6,393 nt of DNA, from NCBI GenBank assembly GCA_903970565.1, contig CAJCJE010000844.1:1-6393 (forward strand), given 5' to 3'. This stretch comes from Candidatus Melainabacteria bacterium (GTDB lineage: Bacteria; Actinomycetota; Actinomycetes; Mycobacteriales; Pseudonocardiaceae). The position numbers were made by a program, and so were the translations under genes. Positions within the stretch are counted from its first letter, which is position 1. Every line of letters starts with the position of its first letter. Below the pieces are notes generated by a model. That model was given only the letters and a program-made list of their open reading frames with translations, was not told the DNA's origin and did no database searches. Of the stretch, positions 5,906-6,393 are shown one piece after another.

Positions 5906-5942
5906 CTTTCCTACCTGCCAAGCCCTTTTCCTGTCTGCCAAG
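5906..5942. repeat. 20-bp-period direct repeat downstream of the YbjN gene
   Basis: CTTTCCTACCTGCCAAG (5906-5922) and TTTTCCTGTCTGCCAAG (5926-5942) match at 14 of 17 positions with a 20-bp period, about two helical turns. A shorter echo, GGCTTTGCC, follows. It could be an operator for the downstream lipoprotein gene or a degenerate intergenic repeat; nothing in the sequence decides. Confidence 0.5.
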
Positions 5943-6035
5943 GCTTTGCCGGGTGATGGTTTGTGCCGGTGAGTCTTGATTGTGACCTGAAGCGGCCAAC
6001 CGGGTGAGCGGTGGCTCCCGTCCAGCCAGCACAAC

Positions 6036-6052
6036 CGAGCGAGAAACGCTCG
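6036..6052 (+). other. Hairpin upstream of the lipoprotein gene
   Basis: CGAGCG-AGAAA-CGCTCG is a perfect 6-bp stem with a 5-nt loop, ending 27 nt before the lipoprotein ATG. A pyrimidine-rich stretch follows but no T-run. It may close the hydrolase-mshA-YbjN transcript or sit in the lipoprotein leader; a six-base stem can also arise by chance in GC-rich DNA. Confidence 0.35.
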
Positions 6053-6079
6053 TCGTCTGGTTCTTCCGGGGAGCAACGA

Positions 6080-6393
6080 ATGCGGCACCATCGTGTTGTC
6101 CTGGCGCTCGGCGCCACCATGTTGGTCGGACTGCTGGCCGGCTGTTCGACCGAGGGTGGGAGTTCCGAGGGCGGGAGTTCGGTCAGCTCGGCAGGAGGAG
6201 TGGCGGTTGCGAACGCGCCGGCCGAGGCGCCCGGGAGTTCCGGCGCGGCGGGCAACCGGGGAGGTTCCGGGACCTCGGGTTCCGGCGCGGCGGCGGCGTT
6301 GCCGTCGGCGAGTACCGGTAGACAGGTGATTCGCACCGCGAACGTCAGTATGACCACGCGAGACGTGCCCGGCACCGCGAGCAGGCTGGAGCA
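6080..6393 (+). CDS. DUF4349-type lipoprotein, N-terminal part, cut by window end
   Basis: The ORF opens with ATG 6080, preceded by GGGGAG (6068-6073) with 6-nt spacing, and stays open for 104 codons to the end of the window. Residues 1-22 form a lipoprotein signal peptide: MRHHR, a hydrophobic core, then the lipobox LAGC with Cys22 as the acylation site. The mature protein would be anchored to the outer face of the membrane. Residues 23-80 are a flexible Gly/Ser/Ala linker with two EGGSS repeats. From about 82 (RQVIRTANVSMTTRDVPGTASRLE) the sequence resembles the start of DUF4349, a family of bacterial surface lipoproteins with a coiled-coil middle and a C-terminal membrane helix. Only the first turn of the domain is visible, so the family call is moderate. 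The function is unknown. It has its own ribosome binding site and lies 189 bp from the YbjN gene, so it is probably a separate transcript. Confidence 0.8.
   Translation, partial: MRHHRVVLALGATMLVGLLAGCSTEGGSSEGGSSVSSAGGVAVANAPAEAPGSSGAAGNRGGSGTSGSGAAAALPSASTGRQVIRTANVSMTTRDVPGTASRLE
6150..6180 (+). repeat. 15-bp tandem repeat in the lipoprotein linker
   Basis: CCGAGGGTGGGAGTTC (6150-6165) and CCGAGGGCGGGAGTTC (6165-6180) share one base and differ at one position. They encode the two EGGSS units just after the lipidated cysteine. GGGAGTTCC recurs once more at about 6233-6241. This is a typical slippage-prone linker. Confidence 0.7.

Overview
The window is a piece of ordinary core genome from a high-GC actinobacterium. 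Mycothiol biosynthesis (mshA), GTG starts, strong GC bias at third codon positions and the gene order all point to Actinomycetia. The order DUF2505 / murB / short-chain dehydrogenase / mshA / YbjN-like matches, from memory, Mycobacterium tuberculosis Rv0481c-Rv0482-Rv0484c-Rv0486-Rv0487. The lack of lprQ (Rv0483) and Rv0485 counterparts, and the style of the intergenic repeats, fit a Pseudonocardiales-type organism. That last placement is inference.

Layout. (1) 10-545: a DUF2505 gene on the minus strand and murB on the plus strand diverge from a gap of only 25 bp that holds two overlapping -10-like hexamers. (2) 545-1654: murB, the enolpyruvyl reductase of peptidoglycan precursor synthesis. 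(3) 1655-2071: 417 bp without a gene between the convergent murB and SDR genes. It holds, in order, short tandem repeats at the murB stop, two consensus DnaA boxes around a dyad, an AT-richer stretch with two competing hairpins and a T-run, and a G-rich degenerate repeat array. (4) 2072-2812, minus: a classical SDR oxidoreductase. (5) 2813-3036: a divergent control region with a good match to a SigR/SigH-type (thiol-oxidative stress) promoter pointing at the mshA operon. (6) 3037-5890, plus: three genes joined by 4-bp start/stop overlaps, namely an alpha/beta hydrolase, mshA, and a YbjN-like protein. (7) 5891-6079: a short intergenic region with a 20-bp-period direct repeat and a hairpin. (8) 6080 to the end: the N-terminus of a DUF4349-type lipoprotein, cut by the window edge.

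How the genes work together. MshA catalyses the first committed step of mycothiol synthesis, and the SigR-like promoter upstream of its operon would tie supply of this thiol to thiol-oxidative stress. The hydrolase and YbjN-like protein are translationally coupled to mshA, but their roles are not known. MurB is cell-wall housekeeping. I see no defence system, mobile element, CRISPR array or RNA gene. The most interesting material is non-coding: the DnaA-box pair with its repeats, the SigR-like promoter, and the minimal bidirectional promoter at murB.
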